The translations under genes were made by a program, and so were the position numbers. From an uncultured Candidatus Nemicrothrix sp. (GTDB taxonomy: Bacteria > Actinomycetota > Acidimicrobiia > Acidimicrobiales > UBA8592), in NCBI GenBank assembly GCA_913046155.1, contig CAJWRY010000090.1, positions 1-5,792 of the forward strand: a stretch of DNA of 5,792 nt, in the 5' to 3' direction. The notes below the pieces were generated by a model that saw only the letters and a list, made by a program, of their open reading frames with translations, was not told the origin of the DNA and did no database searches. Positions 1 through 5,674 of this stretch are shown piece by piece; within the stretch, counting starts at the first letter, position 1, and the number at the start of each line of letters is the position of its first letter.

Positions 1-508
1 TAAGTGGAACGTGTAGGATCTTTTCTACTTCGTACGGGTTAGCTTTTAGTTCAGGGCGTCCCTCAAGTGTGGCTACAACAGGTGTTACGAATGACTTGCT
101 TCCGACAGTTATGAATGACTCAAGCGTCCCGATTTTTTTTGGAAGGGCAGGGTCTAAATTAATTTCTTCATATGCTTCTCTTATCGCCGTTGACCATTCA
201 TCTGTGTCTTCGGGTTCGCTATTTCCACCTGGGAAACTTATTTCACTTGTATGGTGCCGCATCATCTTTGAGCGGCGAGTAAGAATCATGTACACCTCAT
301 TATCCTCTTCATAAAGAGGAATCATGACCGAAGATGAACGCTCATAGTTCTCTTTGGTTATTTCAGGTGGACGAAATTGTTCCAACACATTTTCAATGGA
401 GTGTAACGTCAATTTGCTTTGGTTCGCTTTTTGCCAGGGGGGTGAGGAACCTATTTCCCAGTTTTGTGGTCGGGGGATTTTCTGTTCTCCTCCCCGAGTG
501 CCGTTCAT
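1..508 (-). CDS. NUDIX hydrolase, CoA pyrophosphatase type (NudL/NUDT7-like), C-terminal part beyond the window
   Basis: The family hydrolyses the pyrophosphate of CoA, CoA esters and related nucleotides in the cytoplasm. Seen here: 169 codons from the ATG at 508, still open at base 1, so the C-terminus is missing. Residues 75-95 (ILTRRSKMM...EISFPGG) match the UPF0035/CoA-NUDIX signature (L-x-T-x-R-S, FPGG), although its usual internal Gly is Ser88. They run into a NUDIX box with R110-E111 and the metal-binding pair E114-E115. The spacing from GG to RE is the same 14 residues as in E. coli NudL; the late Gly of the box is Asn117. ATG 508 is the only usable start, because no ATG, GTG or TTG lies between it and the in-frame stop at 536-538. 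No strong ribosome binding site precedes it. The stop codon of the small upstream gene lies two bases away, so translational coupling is likely. The family call is firm; the exact substrate is inferred. Confidence 0.9.
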   Translation of the reverse strand, partial: MNGTRGGEQKIPRPQNWEIGSSPPWQKANQSKLTLHSIENVLEQFRPPEITKENYERSSSVMIPLYEEDNEVYMILTRRSKMMRHHTSEISFPGGNSEPEDTDEWSTAIREAYEEINLDPALPKKIGTLESFITVGSKSFVTPVVATLEGRPELKANPYEVEKILHVPL

Positions 509-510
509 GA

Positions 511-663
511 TTACTTTTGTTCTTCGACTAATTTCTCAAGAAGCTCTGGTAGGCCACCTGTTTTCAAATTACTCATTACTCGACCGGGGGGTGTCTCTCC
601 GGTTTCCCATTCGTTCCATTGGGTTAGTAATTTTTTGGGATCAGGTTTAGGTCTTTCGTTCAT
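511..663 (-). CDS. Small 50-residue conserved-looking protein upstream of NUDIX gene
   Basis: A complete 50-codon frame starts at ATG 663 (MNERPKPDPKKLL...) and ends in ...LLEKLVEEQK before a TAA at 511-513. I recognise the pattern (PDPKKLL, a WxxWE segment near 16-20, GETPPGRVMSNLKTGG at 22-37, then an amphipathic LPELLEKL helix) as resembling small unnamed proteins of actinobacteria, from memory and without a known function. It has no signal peptide or membrane segment, and it is highly charged and probably cytoplasmic. Three things support it as a gene: it fills the space between the groL terminator and the NUDIX start exactly; the NUDIX ATG follows its stop after two bases; and a -10 box lies seven bases before its own ATG. 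It could be a partner or regulator of the NUDIX enzyme, but only its position suggests this. Confidence 0.75.
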   Translation of the reverse strand: MNERPKPDPKKLLTQWNEWETGETPPGRVMSNLKTGGLPELLEKLVEEQK

Positions 664-670
664 ATATGTG

Positions 671-701
671 ATGCTACTAAGAGTCCTGCAGTTTAGGACA
701 A
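671..701 (-). promoter_or_regulatory. Candidate promoter of the small gene/NUDIX unit, leaderless layout
   Basis: Read on the minus strand, TAGCAT (676-671) is a TAnnnT-type -10 box followed by seven bases and then the ATG at 663. Transcription would therefore begin at or next to the start codon. TTGTCC (701-696) is a four-of-six -35 match with a long 19-base spacer. The -35 box overlaps the U-tract of the groL terminator. No Shine-Dalgarno sequence lies before the ATG, which fits a leaderless mRNA. Confidence 0.5.
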
Positions 702-731
702 AAAAGAAAAAGGGCCGGAAGATTCCGGCCC
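700..731 (-). terminator. Rho-independent terminator of groESL
   Basis: A perfect 9-bp inverted repeat, GGGCCGGAA (712-720) and TTCCGGCCC (723-731), is separated by two bases. On the minus strand it is followed by a T-rich tract (TTTTTCTTTTTT, 711-700). It begins 22 bases after the groL stop codon. The plus-strand side has no T-run (AAATTT instead), so it should act only in the groL direction. Confidence 0.95.
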
Positions 732-753
732 AAATTTCCTTTGAACGGAATGA

Positions 754-2397
754 TTACATCATTCCACCCATACCGCCCATGCCACCCATCGGGTCTCCCG
801 CTGGCATTGGTGGTTCAGGTTCTGGCTTGTCAGCAACTAGTGCTTCGGTTGTGAGTAGAAGACTGGCAATAGATGCAGCATTTTGGAGAGCTGCTCTTGT
901 TACTTTGGCTGGGTCAATAACTCCTGCTTTGACTAGGTCCTCATGTTCACCTTTTGAGGCGTTAAATCCGACGTTACCTTTTGCATCTTCTACTTCCCTA
1001 ACGATAATTGAGCCTTCAAATCCAGCGTTTTCTGCAATGAGTTTAGCTGGGGCTGCTAGGGCTGTTGAAACCATTCGGGCTCCAGTAGCTTCGTCACCTT
1101 GGAGCTTTCCTGCTGCTTCGTCAACTGCGGCTCTTGCACGAAGAAGCGCTGTTCCGCCACCGGCGACAACCCCTTCTTCAATAGCTGCTCGAGTTGCTGA
1201 GAGAGCATCTTCAATTCGATGCTTCTTTTCTTTCAGCTCTACTTCAGTTGCTGCACCAACTTGAACCACGGCTACTCCACCGCTGAGTTTCGCTAAGCGC
1301 TCTTGCAGTTTCTCACGGTCCCAATCTGAATCAGTGTTGTCAATCTCAGCCTTGATTTGTGAGATTCTACCTTCAACATCATCTCGAGAGCCTGCGCCTT
1401 CAATAATGGTGGTGTTGTCCTTCGTGATAACAATCTTTCGTGCTGTTCCAAGAAGGTCAAGAGTGACACCGTCTAATTTGAGCCCTACTTCTTCAGCTAT
1501 TACCTGACCGCCGGAAAGGATAGCCATATCTTGAAGCATTGCCTTCCTTCTTTCACCAAATCCTGGTGCTTTGACAGCTACAGAGTTGAAGGTTCCTCGG
1601 ATCTTGTTTACAACGAGAGTTGCGAGTGCTTCACCTTCGACATCTTCAGCGATGATCAAAAGTGGCTTACCTGATTGCATTACTTTCTCAAGTACTGGCA
1701 ACATTTCTTGAACAGATGAAATCTTTCCTTGGGTAAGAAGAATGTATGGTTCTTCAAGGACTGCTTCTTGACGTTCAGGATCTGTCACGAAATATGGTGA
1801 GAGATAACCTTTGTCAAATTGCATACCTTCGGTGAAGTCAAGGTCCATTCCAAATGTGTTTGACTCTTCAACGGTTACAACTCCGTCTTTACCGACTTTA
1901 TCGATAGCTTCAGCGATAACTTCACCAACTGTTTCATCTGCTGCTGAGATTGATGCCACGTTAGCTATTTGATCTTTTGAATCTGCTACTTGCTGGGCTT
2001 GTGAACCGATGGAATCAACTGCTGCATCAACAGCTGCTTGTATTCCCTTTTTGAGGACCATTGGGTTGGCTCCTGCAGCTACGTTTCGTAAGCCTTCTTT
2101 TACCATGGCTTGAGCGAGAACAGTTGCTGTGGTCGTTCCATCACCAGCAACATCATTAGTTTTTGTTGCTACTTCCTTGACGAGTTGTGCACCCATATTT
2201 TCAAATGGGTCTTCCAATTCAACTTCTCTGGCGATTGAGACACCATCATTAGTTATTGTTGGAGCACCGAACTTTTTGTCAAGAACGACATTACGGCCTT
2301 TAGGGCCAAGAGTTACTTTTACCGCATCTGCGAGGTGGTTAACACCAGCCTCTAGTTTGCGGCGTGCATCTTCATCAAATTTAAGAATTTTTGACAT
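754..2397 (-). CDS. groL: Chaperonin GroEL (Hsp60), GGM-tailed
   Basis: This is the 60-kDa subunit of the cytoplasmic ATP-driven folding chamber, working with GroES. The protein is 547 residues, a normal full length, and collinear with the family. The equatorial ATP site is visible: TLGPKGRNV at 29-37, D51, and GDGTTT at 85-90 with D86. The hydrolytic aspartate corresponds to D397 in RIEDALSATRAA. The cpn60 signature AAIEEGVVAGGG is at 404-415. The C-terminus is the flexible Gly-Met tail (MGGMGGMGGMM), not a His-rich tail. The ATG at 2397 is preceded by AGGTAGGT (2408-2401), which overlaps the groES stop codon, so the two genes are tightly coupled with nine bases between them. No frameshift or missing key residue is seen. 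Confidence 0.99.
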   Translation of the reverse strand: MSKILKFDEDARRKLEAGVNHLADAVKVTLGPKGRNVVLDKKFGAPTITNDGVSIAREVELEDPFENMGAQLVKEVATKTNDVAGDGTTTATVLAQAMVKEGLRNVAAGANPMVLKKGIQAAVDAAVDSIGSQAQQVADSKDQIANVASISAADETVGEVIAEAIDKVGKDGVVTVEESNTFGMDLDFTEGMQFDKGYLSPYFVTDPERQEAVLEEPYILLTQGKISSVQEMLPVLEKVMQSGKPLLIIAEDVEGEALATLVVNKIRGTFNSVAVKAPGFGERRKAMLQDMAILSGGQVIAEEVGLKLDGVTLDLLGTARKIVITKDNTTIIEGAGSRDDVEGRISQIKAEIDNTDSDWDREKLQERLAKLSGGVAVVQVGAATEVELKEKKHRIEDALSATRAAIEEGVVAGGGTALLRARAAVDEAAGKLQGDEATGARMVSTALAAPAKLIAENAGFEGSIIVREVEDAKGNVGFNASKGEHEDLVKAGVIDPAKVTRAALQNAASIASLLLTTEALVADKPEPEPPMPAGDPMGGMGGMGGMM

Positions 2398-2406
2398 GTT
2401 ACCTAC

Positions 2407-2697
2407 CTATTTCACTATGGCGAGAACGTCGCGCGCTGAAAGGATTAATAGTTCTTCGCCGCCACTGCTTATTTCAGTGCCGCCGTATTTTGCATACACA
2501 ACAGTGTCGCCGACCTCGACGTCAACTGGGATAAGTTCCCCAGTTTGTTCGGATCGCTTGCCTGGGCCTACTGCCAGGACTTCACCTTGTTGTGGTTTTT
2601 CTTTTGCTGTATCTGGAATGACCAATCCGCTTGCTGTTGTTTCTTCGGATTCGCCAGGTCGGACTACGATCCGATCTTCCCGTGGGTGCAAATTCAT
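2407..2697 (-). CDS. groS: Co-chaperonin GroES (Hsp10)
   Basis: This is the heptameric lid of the GroEL chamber. The protein is 96 residues, the usual length. It starts MNLHPREDRIVVRPG and carries the mobile loop that docks on GroEL (about 16-33, ...TTASGLVIPDTAKEK). The beta-barrel core contains GEVLAVGPGKR, then GDTVVYAKYGGTE and the terminal ILSARDVLAIVK. GAGGAG (2712-2707), nine bases before the ATG, is a good ribosome binding site and fixes the start. It is first in a two-gene operon with groL, transcribed from the promoter at 2732-2760. Confidence 0.99.
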   Translation of the reverse strand: MNLHPREDRIVVRPGESEETTASGLVIPDTAKEKPQQGEVLAVGPGKRSEQTGELIPVDVEVGDTVVYAKYGGTEISSGGEELLILSARDVLAIVK

Positions 2698-2731
2698 CTT
2701 CTAGTACTCCTCGCACACTAAAAAGTTAACT

Positions 2732-2760
2732 GTTATAAAAGTCTTGGGGCTATATGTGAC
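2732..2760 (-). promoter_or_regulatory. Candidate groESL promoter
   Basis: On the minus strand GTCACA (2760-2755) is a four-of-six -35 match, followed by a 17-base spacer and TATAAC (2737-2732), a five-of-six -10 match. Transcription would start near 2725, giving a leader of about 28 bases that carries the GAGGAG ribosome binding site. I see no CIRCE (TTAGCACTC-N9-GAGTGCTAA) or HspR HAIR operator in or around it. The rest of the 160-bp gap (2761-2857) shows no gene and no terminator. Confidence 0.55.
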
Positions 2761-2857
2761 CCCGAAACTACCTGATTAACGATAGGAGCAAGGTTGCATT
2801 TTCCAAACCTTCTATGGCCATGTTTAAGGAGAATTCACAAAAAATGAGTGTTGGGTC

Positions 2858-3844
2858 TTAGCGTATACGTTTTGGCCTTGATCCTTTTATACTTGCTCGC
2901 TCCATTACTCGTATATGAGGAGAATAGTCACTTGTCGCATAATGTTGCACAGCTTGATTATCCCAAAAGGCTATGGAATTCTTTTCCCATTTAAAGCGGC
3001 AAGAGTATTCAAGAACTTCGAACTCCCGACAGAGGGCGTCTATAAGTTCAAACCCTTCCTTTTCGTCATAGCCTTCTATGCCGTTTACAAAAATTCGGTT
3101 GACATACAGGAGCGGTTTCCCTGTTTGGTGATGATTAATCACAACTGGATGTTTAACTAGTGGATACATTTCACGCATCTCAGCTAGCTTTTCCTTTGGT
3201 ACTTGACGACCAAATGCTCGCAAGAAATCATGGACAGCATTGAGGGAGTCAATTTCATCTTTTATTTCCTGTGCGAGGCCTTCATACGCTGCATTTGCAT
3301 CGACGAAAAGTGTGTCCCCACCAATTGGGGGTATTTCAATAGCTCTAAGAATTGCCCCTTGAGATGGTGTTTCTCTCCAAGTGACATCGTGATGCCACTG
3401 GTTCTCATATCCTGCTGCGTTCGCATTCTTTTCAAATCTAACTAGCTCTGGTGTTTCTGTGTTGGGTGGCAAAAAGGGATGTATTTCCAACTCACCAAAG
3501 CGTTGCGCAAAACGTATTTGTTGTTCTGATGTGATTTCTTGATTACGAAAGAAGATCACCTTGTAGTCCCAAAGTGCCTGTTGGATTTCACTGACCATCT
3601 CGTCTGGAAGTTCTTGAGAAAGGTCAAGACCGACAAGTTCTGCTCCGATGGTGGGCGATAGTTGTTTGACATCAAAATGTTCCCACGTCAGGGACTGCAA
3701 ACGCTCCCGTTCGGCAAATAAATGACTCTGAGGGCCCATCGTTCTGCTATATCCAGGAAGGTAGACTCTTCCCGGTAGACCTACTCCAGGATCTTTGTCA
3801 GCAAGAATCTCAACATCTTCTTTTGCGTTAAGTGTTCCGGACAT
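2858..3844 (-). CDS. TauD/TfdA-family Fe(II)/2-oxoglutarate-dependent dioxygenase
   Basis: The family couples 2-oxoglutarate decarboxylation to hydroxylation of a small molecule. TauD itself releases sulfite from taurine. Seen here in 328 residues: the iron facial triad H151-x-D153 (WHHDVTW) and H301 (QHYATSDY), the 2-oxoglutarate arginine R312, and R316. H122 (in EIHP) sits 29 residues before the first iron ligand, as His70 does in E. coli TauD. H122 and R316 therefore match remembered TauD residues that contact sulfonate, whereas TauD Asn95 appears to be Glu147 here. The catalytic core starts at about residue 53 (TWEHFDVKQLSPTIGAEL). The first 52 residues are an extension compared with the ~283-residue TauD. 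ATG 3844 is preceded by AGGGGGTGAG, a good ribosome binding site, which supports the long form; M36 is a less supported alternative. Taurine, another sulfonate or a related acid are all possible substrates. No sulfonate transporter gene is next to it. Confidence 0.9.
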   Translation of the reverse strand: MSGTLNAKEDVEILADKDPGVGLPGRVYLPGYSRTMGPQSHLFAERERLQSLTWEHFDVKQLSPTIGAELVGLDLSQELPDEMVSEIQQALWDYKVIFFRNQEITSEQQIRFAQRFGELEIHPFLPPNTETPELVRFEKNANAAGYENQWHHDVTWRETPSQGAILRAIEIPPIGGDTLFVDANAAYEGLAQEIKDEIDSLNAVHDFLRAFGRQVPKEKLAEMREMYPLVKHPVVINHHQTGKPLLYVNRIFVNGIEGYDEKEGFELIDALCREFEVLEYSCRFKWEKNSIAFWDNQAVQHYATSDYSPHIRVMERASIKGSRPKRIR

Positions 3845-3854
3845 CTCACCCCCT

Positions 3855-3902
3855 TAATTAATGTCTTCCATTAATAATTTTAACACCTGTCTAATTAATG
3901 TC
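3855..3902. repeat. 11-bp direct repeat TAATTAATGTC, two copies, around the dioxygenase promoter
   Basis: TAATTAATGTC occurs at 3855-3865 and again at 3892-3902, 37 bp apart start to start. One copy overlaps the -35 box of the dioxygenase promoter and the pyrE stop codon; the other lies just past the expected transcription start. A third ATTAAT core lies between them at 3870-3875. The layout fits a regulator binding site, but the sequence is AT-rich and short, so chance is possible. Confidence 0.45.
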
Positions 3903-3904
3903 AA
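3877..3904 (-). promoter_or_regulatory. Candidate promoter of the dioxygenase gene
   Basis: On the minus strand TTGACA (3904-3899) is a perfect -35 consensus. It is followed by 16 bases and TAAAAT (3882-3877), a five-of-six -10 match. Transcription would start near 3870, giving a leader of about 26 bases with the ribosome binding site. The -35 box overlaps the pyrE stop codon. The dioxygenase gene can therefore be expressed apart from the upstream genes. Confidence 0.65.
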
Positions 3905-4464
3905 CTAGGGAGTTCTACGGGTTCTATTCCTAGATCAAGGTAGGTCGCTATTGGATAATAAAAAATCCCACGAGTTTCTATCAGGGGTCGCGCTATTTCC
4001 CCTCGATCCACAAGTGTTGAGACTGCAACAACTTTTGCACCGGTCTCTTCAACTGCATCAATTGCTTTAAGGAGTGAACCCCCGGTTGTTATCGCATCTT
4101 CGATAATCAAGCAACGGTCGCCACTGCCTATTGGTGCACCTTCGATGAGTTTGTTTGTTCCTCTCCCTTTTGGTTCTTTACGGACGAAGAACCATCGGCA
4201 GCGTTGAATTCCAGCTATCCCTATAGTTAAAGCATCCGCCCCAAGTGTGGGACCACCGACAGCATCAAACTCAATACCCTGAAGCAAAATTCCATCAACG
4301 ATCGCTCTGCTAGCAATTTCGAGATCATCAAAGTGCGCTGTGGCGAGTTTTCCGTCAACGAAATCCTGGCTCATGGCGCCTGAAGCTAGTTGGATTGGTT
4401 CGGGAAGTTTCTTTAGACCCTTTTGTTTGATGATGTCGATAGCTTGAGATCGCAAACTACTCAT
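3901..4464 (-). CDS. pyrE: Orotate phosphoribosyltransferase
   Basis: The enzyme joins orotate and PRPP to make orotidine 5'-monophosphate in pyrimidine synthesis. The protein is 187 residues, within the usual size range. It has an orotate-binding loop type sequence (LASGAMSQDFVDGKLA, 26-41), a flexible catalytic loop (FVRKEPKGRGTNKLIEG, 93-109, with K96, K99 and R101) and the PRPP-binding motif LIIEDAITTGGS (119-130, acidic pair E122-D123). The flexible loop and the ED-xx-TTGGS motif together favour PyrE over adenine or xanthine phosphoribosyltransferases. ATG 4464 is preceded by AAGGA at about five bases. It begins 32 bp after the phosphotransferase stop with no obvious promoter or terminator between, so cotranscription is likely. 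No other pyrimidine gene is visible. Confidence 0.9.
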   Translation of the reverse strand: MSSLRSQAIDIIKQKGLKKLPEPIQLASGAMSQDFVDGKLATAHFDDLEIASRAIVDGILLQGIEFDAVGGPTLGADALTIGIAGIQRCRWFFVRKEPKGRGTNKLIEGAPIGSGDRCLIIEDAITTGGSLLKAIDAVEETGAKVVAVSTLVDRGEIARPLIETRGIFYYPIATYLDLGIEPVELPS

Positions 4465-4496
4465 ACATTCCTTTTCGTCTGTTAGTTACTTTTGCG

Positions 4497-5597
4497 TTAG
4501 TCATTCATTGTCCCTATGTATTGGACGCTATCTCTATCGACCACAGTTGCGATGCTTCGCTCAAGCACTGCATTGAATAGGTTAACAGCTCTCTCATTGG
4601 GCTGATCAGCGGTAACTGCAGTATTTCCCCAATTGACGAGCCAGAAAAGATGTGCAGTGTCTATTTGGCGGACAAGATCGTCAAACGTCTCATGGCCCGC
4701 ATTATTTCTCTGCATCACATCAAAATATTTTTGTAGTAATGAGATTTCTTCGTTTCGGCGTAAATCAATATCTAAGTTGCACCCTAGGAACGGCGCTATA
4801 TCTCCCGAGCCATCCCCTCGCCCGACAAGTTGAAAGTCAATCACAACCACCTTCGGCACAGTTCCCGCGTCATCAAATAAGAGATTATCTAATCGGAAAT
4901 CATTGTGGGTGAGCGTACGACTCTGTTCAGCCCAACTAATGAGCCAACTTGAGACCTCGGGAATGAACTCTTCTAATTTCGATGGCAACCAATCGGGGTA
5001 TAGATGACCGTACGTGTCCATAACAGTTGGCCATGATTGTTCATACAATCCCTGTAGCCCCATATTAATAGGGCTATCTAATGGAGGAACCCACTCCATG
5101 GCTGTTAGTTCTTCACTATCCCACCATCGAGCATGAATATTGGCAGCCGTTTCCATAACGGAAATAGCATCCGGTAAATTCGCACCAGCAAGGTGGTCAC
5201 CTGACCTGTAATGGCCTACATCTTCAAGTAGTAGCGCATAATTAGCGTTATCTGAGTCTCGCCCGTTGTAATAGGCTTCAGGAATTCGTATCTCAAGTTT
5301 TGATGCGACCTGTTCGTAAAATAGTGACTCTCGTTCATATACGCCGAGCATTACTCCAAGAGGTTTAAGGGCACCGTCAGTTGTGGGTATCTTTGCTATG
5401 ACTGTTTGCGGGCCCTGATTTCCTTCGCCGTATGAAAGATAGAGTCTGGCTAGCTCTCCGAGGAATCCTTCCCCTACCGCTATCCTCTCTGCACGTACTT
5501 CCGTTACTGGTCCATAATCTCTGCCATCATATTCAAAAGCAGTCGTTAACCATTGAGAATTAAAGTCATCAAGTGAGATAGGTATTTCTAAGTCCAT
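4497..5597 (-). CDS. CHK/aminoglycoside-kinase-like phosphotransferase, substrate unknown
   Basis: The protein is 366 residues with a protein-kinase-like small-molecule kinase fold (APH/choline kinase/EcKinase superfamily). Seen here: a VIAK lysine (K69), a helix-C type YERESLFYEQ (87-96, E90), a hinge-like ALLLEDV (121-127), the catalytic loop LTHNDFRLDNLLF (229-241) with H231, D233 and N238, and the metal-binding VVIDFQLVGRGDG (251-263) with D254. All residues needed for ATP-dependent transfer appear present. The region before the catalytic loop (...AANIHARWW..., 151-159) is typical of the CHK/DUF1679-like branch. Resistance, choline or carnitine-like, and sugar substrates cannot be separated from sequence alone, so I do not call it an antibiotic-resistance gene. 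The ATG at 5597 follows only a weak purine run (AAGAAGA). It is divergent from tag and upstream of pyrE. Confidence 0.88.
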   Translation of the reverse strand: MDLEIPISLDDFNSQWLTTAFEYDGRDYGPVTEVRAERIAVGEGFLGELARLYLSYGEGNQGPQTVIAKIPTTDGALKPLGVMLGVYERESLFYEQVASKLEIRIPEAYYNGRDSDNANYALLLEDVGHYRSGDHLAGANLPDAISVMETAANIHARWWDSEELTAMEWVPPLDSPINMGLQGLYEQSWPTVMDTYGHLYPDWLPSKLEEFIPEVSSWLISWAEQSRTLTHNDFRLDNLLFDDAGTVPKVVVIDFQLVGRGDGSGDIAPFLGCNLDIDLRRNEEISLLQKYFDVMQRNNAGHETFDDLVRQIDTAHLFWLVNWGNTAVTADQPNERAVNLFNAVLERSIATVVDRDSVQYIGTMND

Positions 5598-5662
5598 TCT
5601 TCTTACTTAGTAAAGGCAAATGATGTAATCAAGCCGAGGAGGAAATATCTCTCAGGCTTCAT

Positions 5663-5668
5663 TATGAT
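5663..5668 (+). promoter_or_regulatory. -10 box of tag, leaderless layout
   Basis: TATGAT (five of six against TATAAT) ends six bases before the tag ATG, so transcription would begin at about the A of the start codon. No convincing -35 box lies 16-18 bases upstream (AGGAAA or GGAAAT there). An AGGAGG at 5637-5642 is 32 bases from the ATG, too far to act as its ribosome binding site. Together these point to a leaderless mRNA. Confidence 0.5.
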
Positions 5669-5674
5669 TCTGAC

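Noticed and set aside
69..650. Two plus-strand frames at 69-314 and 354-650
   Set aside because: They are shadows of the NUDIX gene and small gene on the minus strand, which have clear motifs.
464..1264. Long open frame on the plus strand opposite the end of groL and the small gene
   Set aside because: It is antisense to well-supported genes, crosses the terminator, and its Ser/Ala/Pro-rich translation looks like a complementary-strand shadow.
2129..2704. 191-codon plus-strand frame opposite groL and groS
   Set aside because: It lies fully antisense to conserved chaperonin genes and shows no family resemblance.
2701..2720. Possible CIRCE-like inverted repeat (TTAGTGTGC, GAG, GAGTACTAG on the minus strand)
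   Set aside because: The spacer is 3 instead of 9 bases and the left half matches the consensus at only about five of nine positions.
2790..2811. AAGGTT/AACCTT inverted repeat downstream of the dioxygenase gene
   Set aside because: The 6-bp stem with a 10-base loop and no T-tract is too weak to call a terminator.
2826..2861. AAGGAG followed by ATG and a five-codon plus-strand frame
   Set aside because: It is too short, overlaps the dioxygenase stop, and has no sign of conservation.
4497..5597. Aminoglycoside-resistance gene
   Set aside because: The catalytic motifs are shared by the whole kinase superfamily, and the sequence fits the broad CHK-like branch better; nothing in the neighbourhood suggests resistance or mobility.
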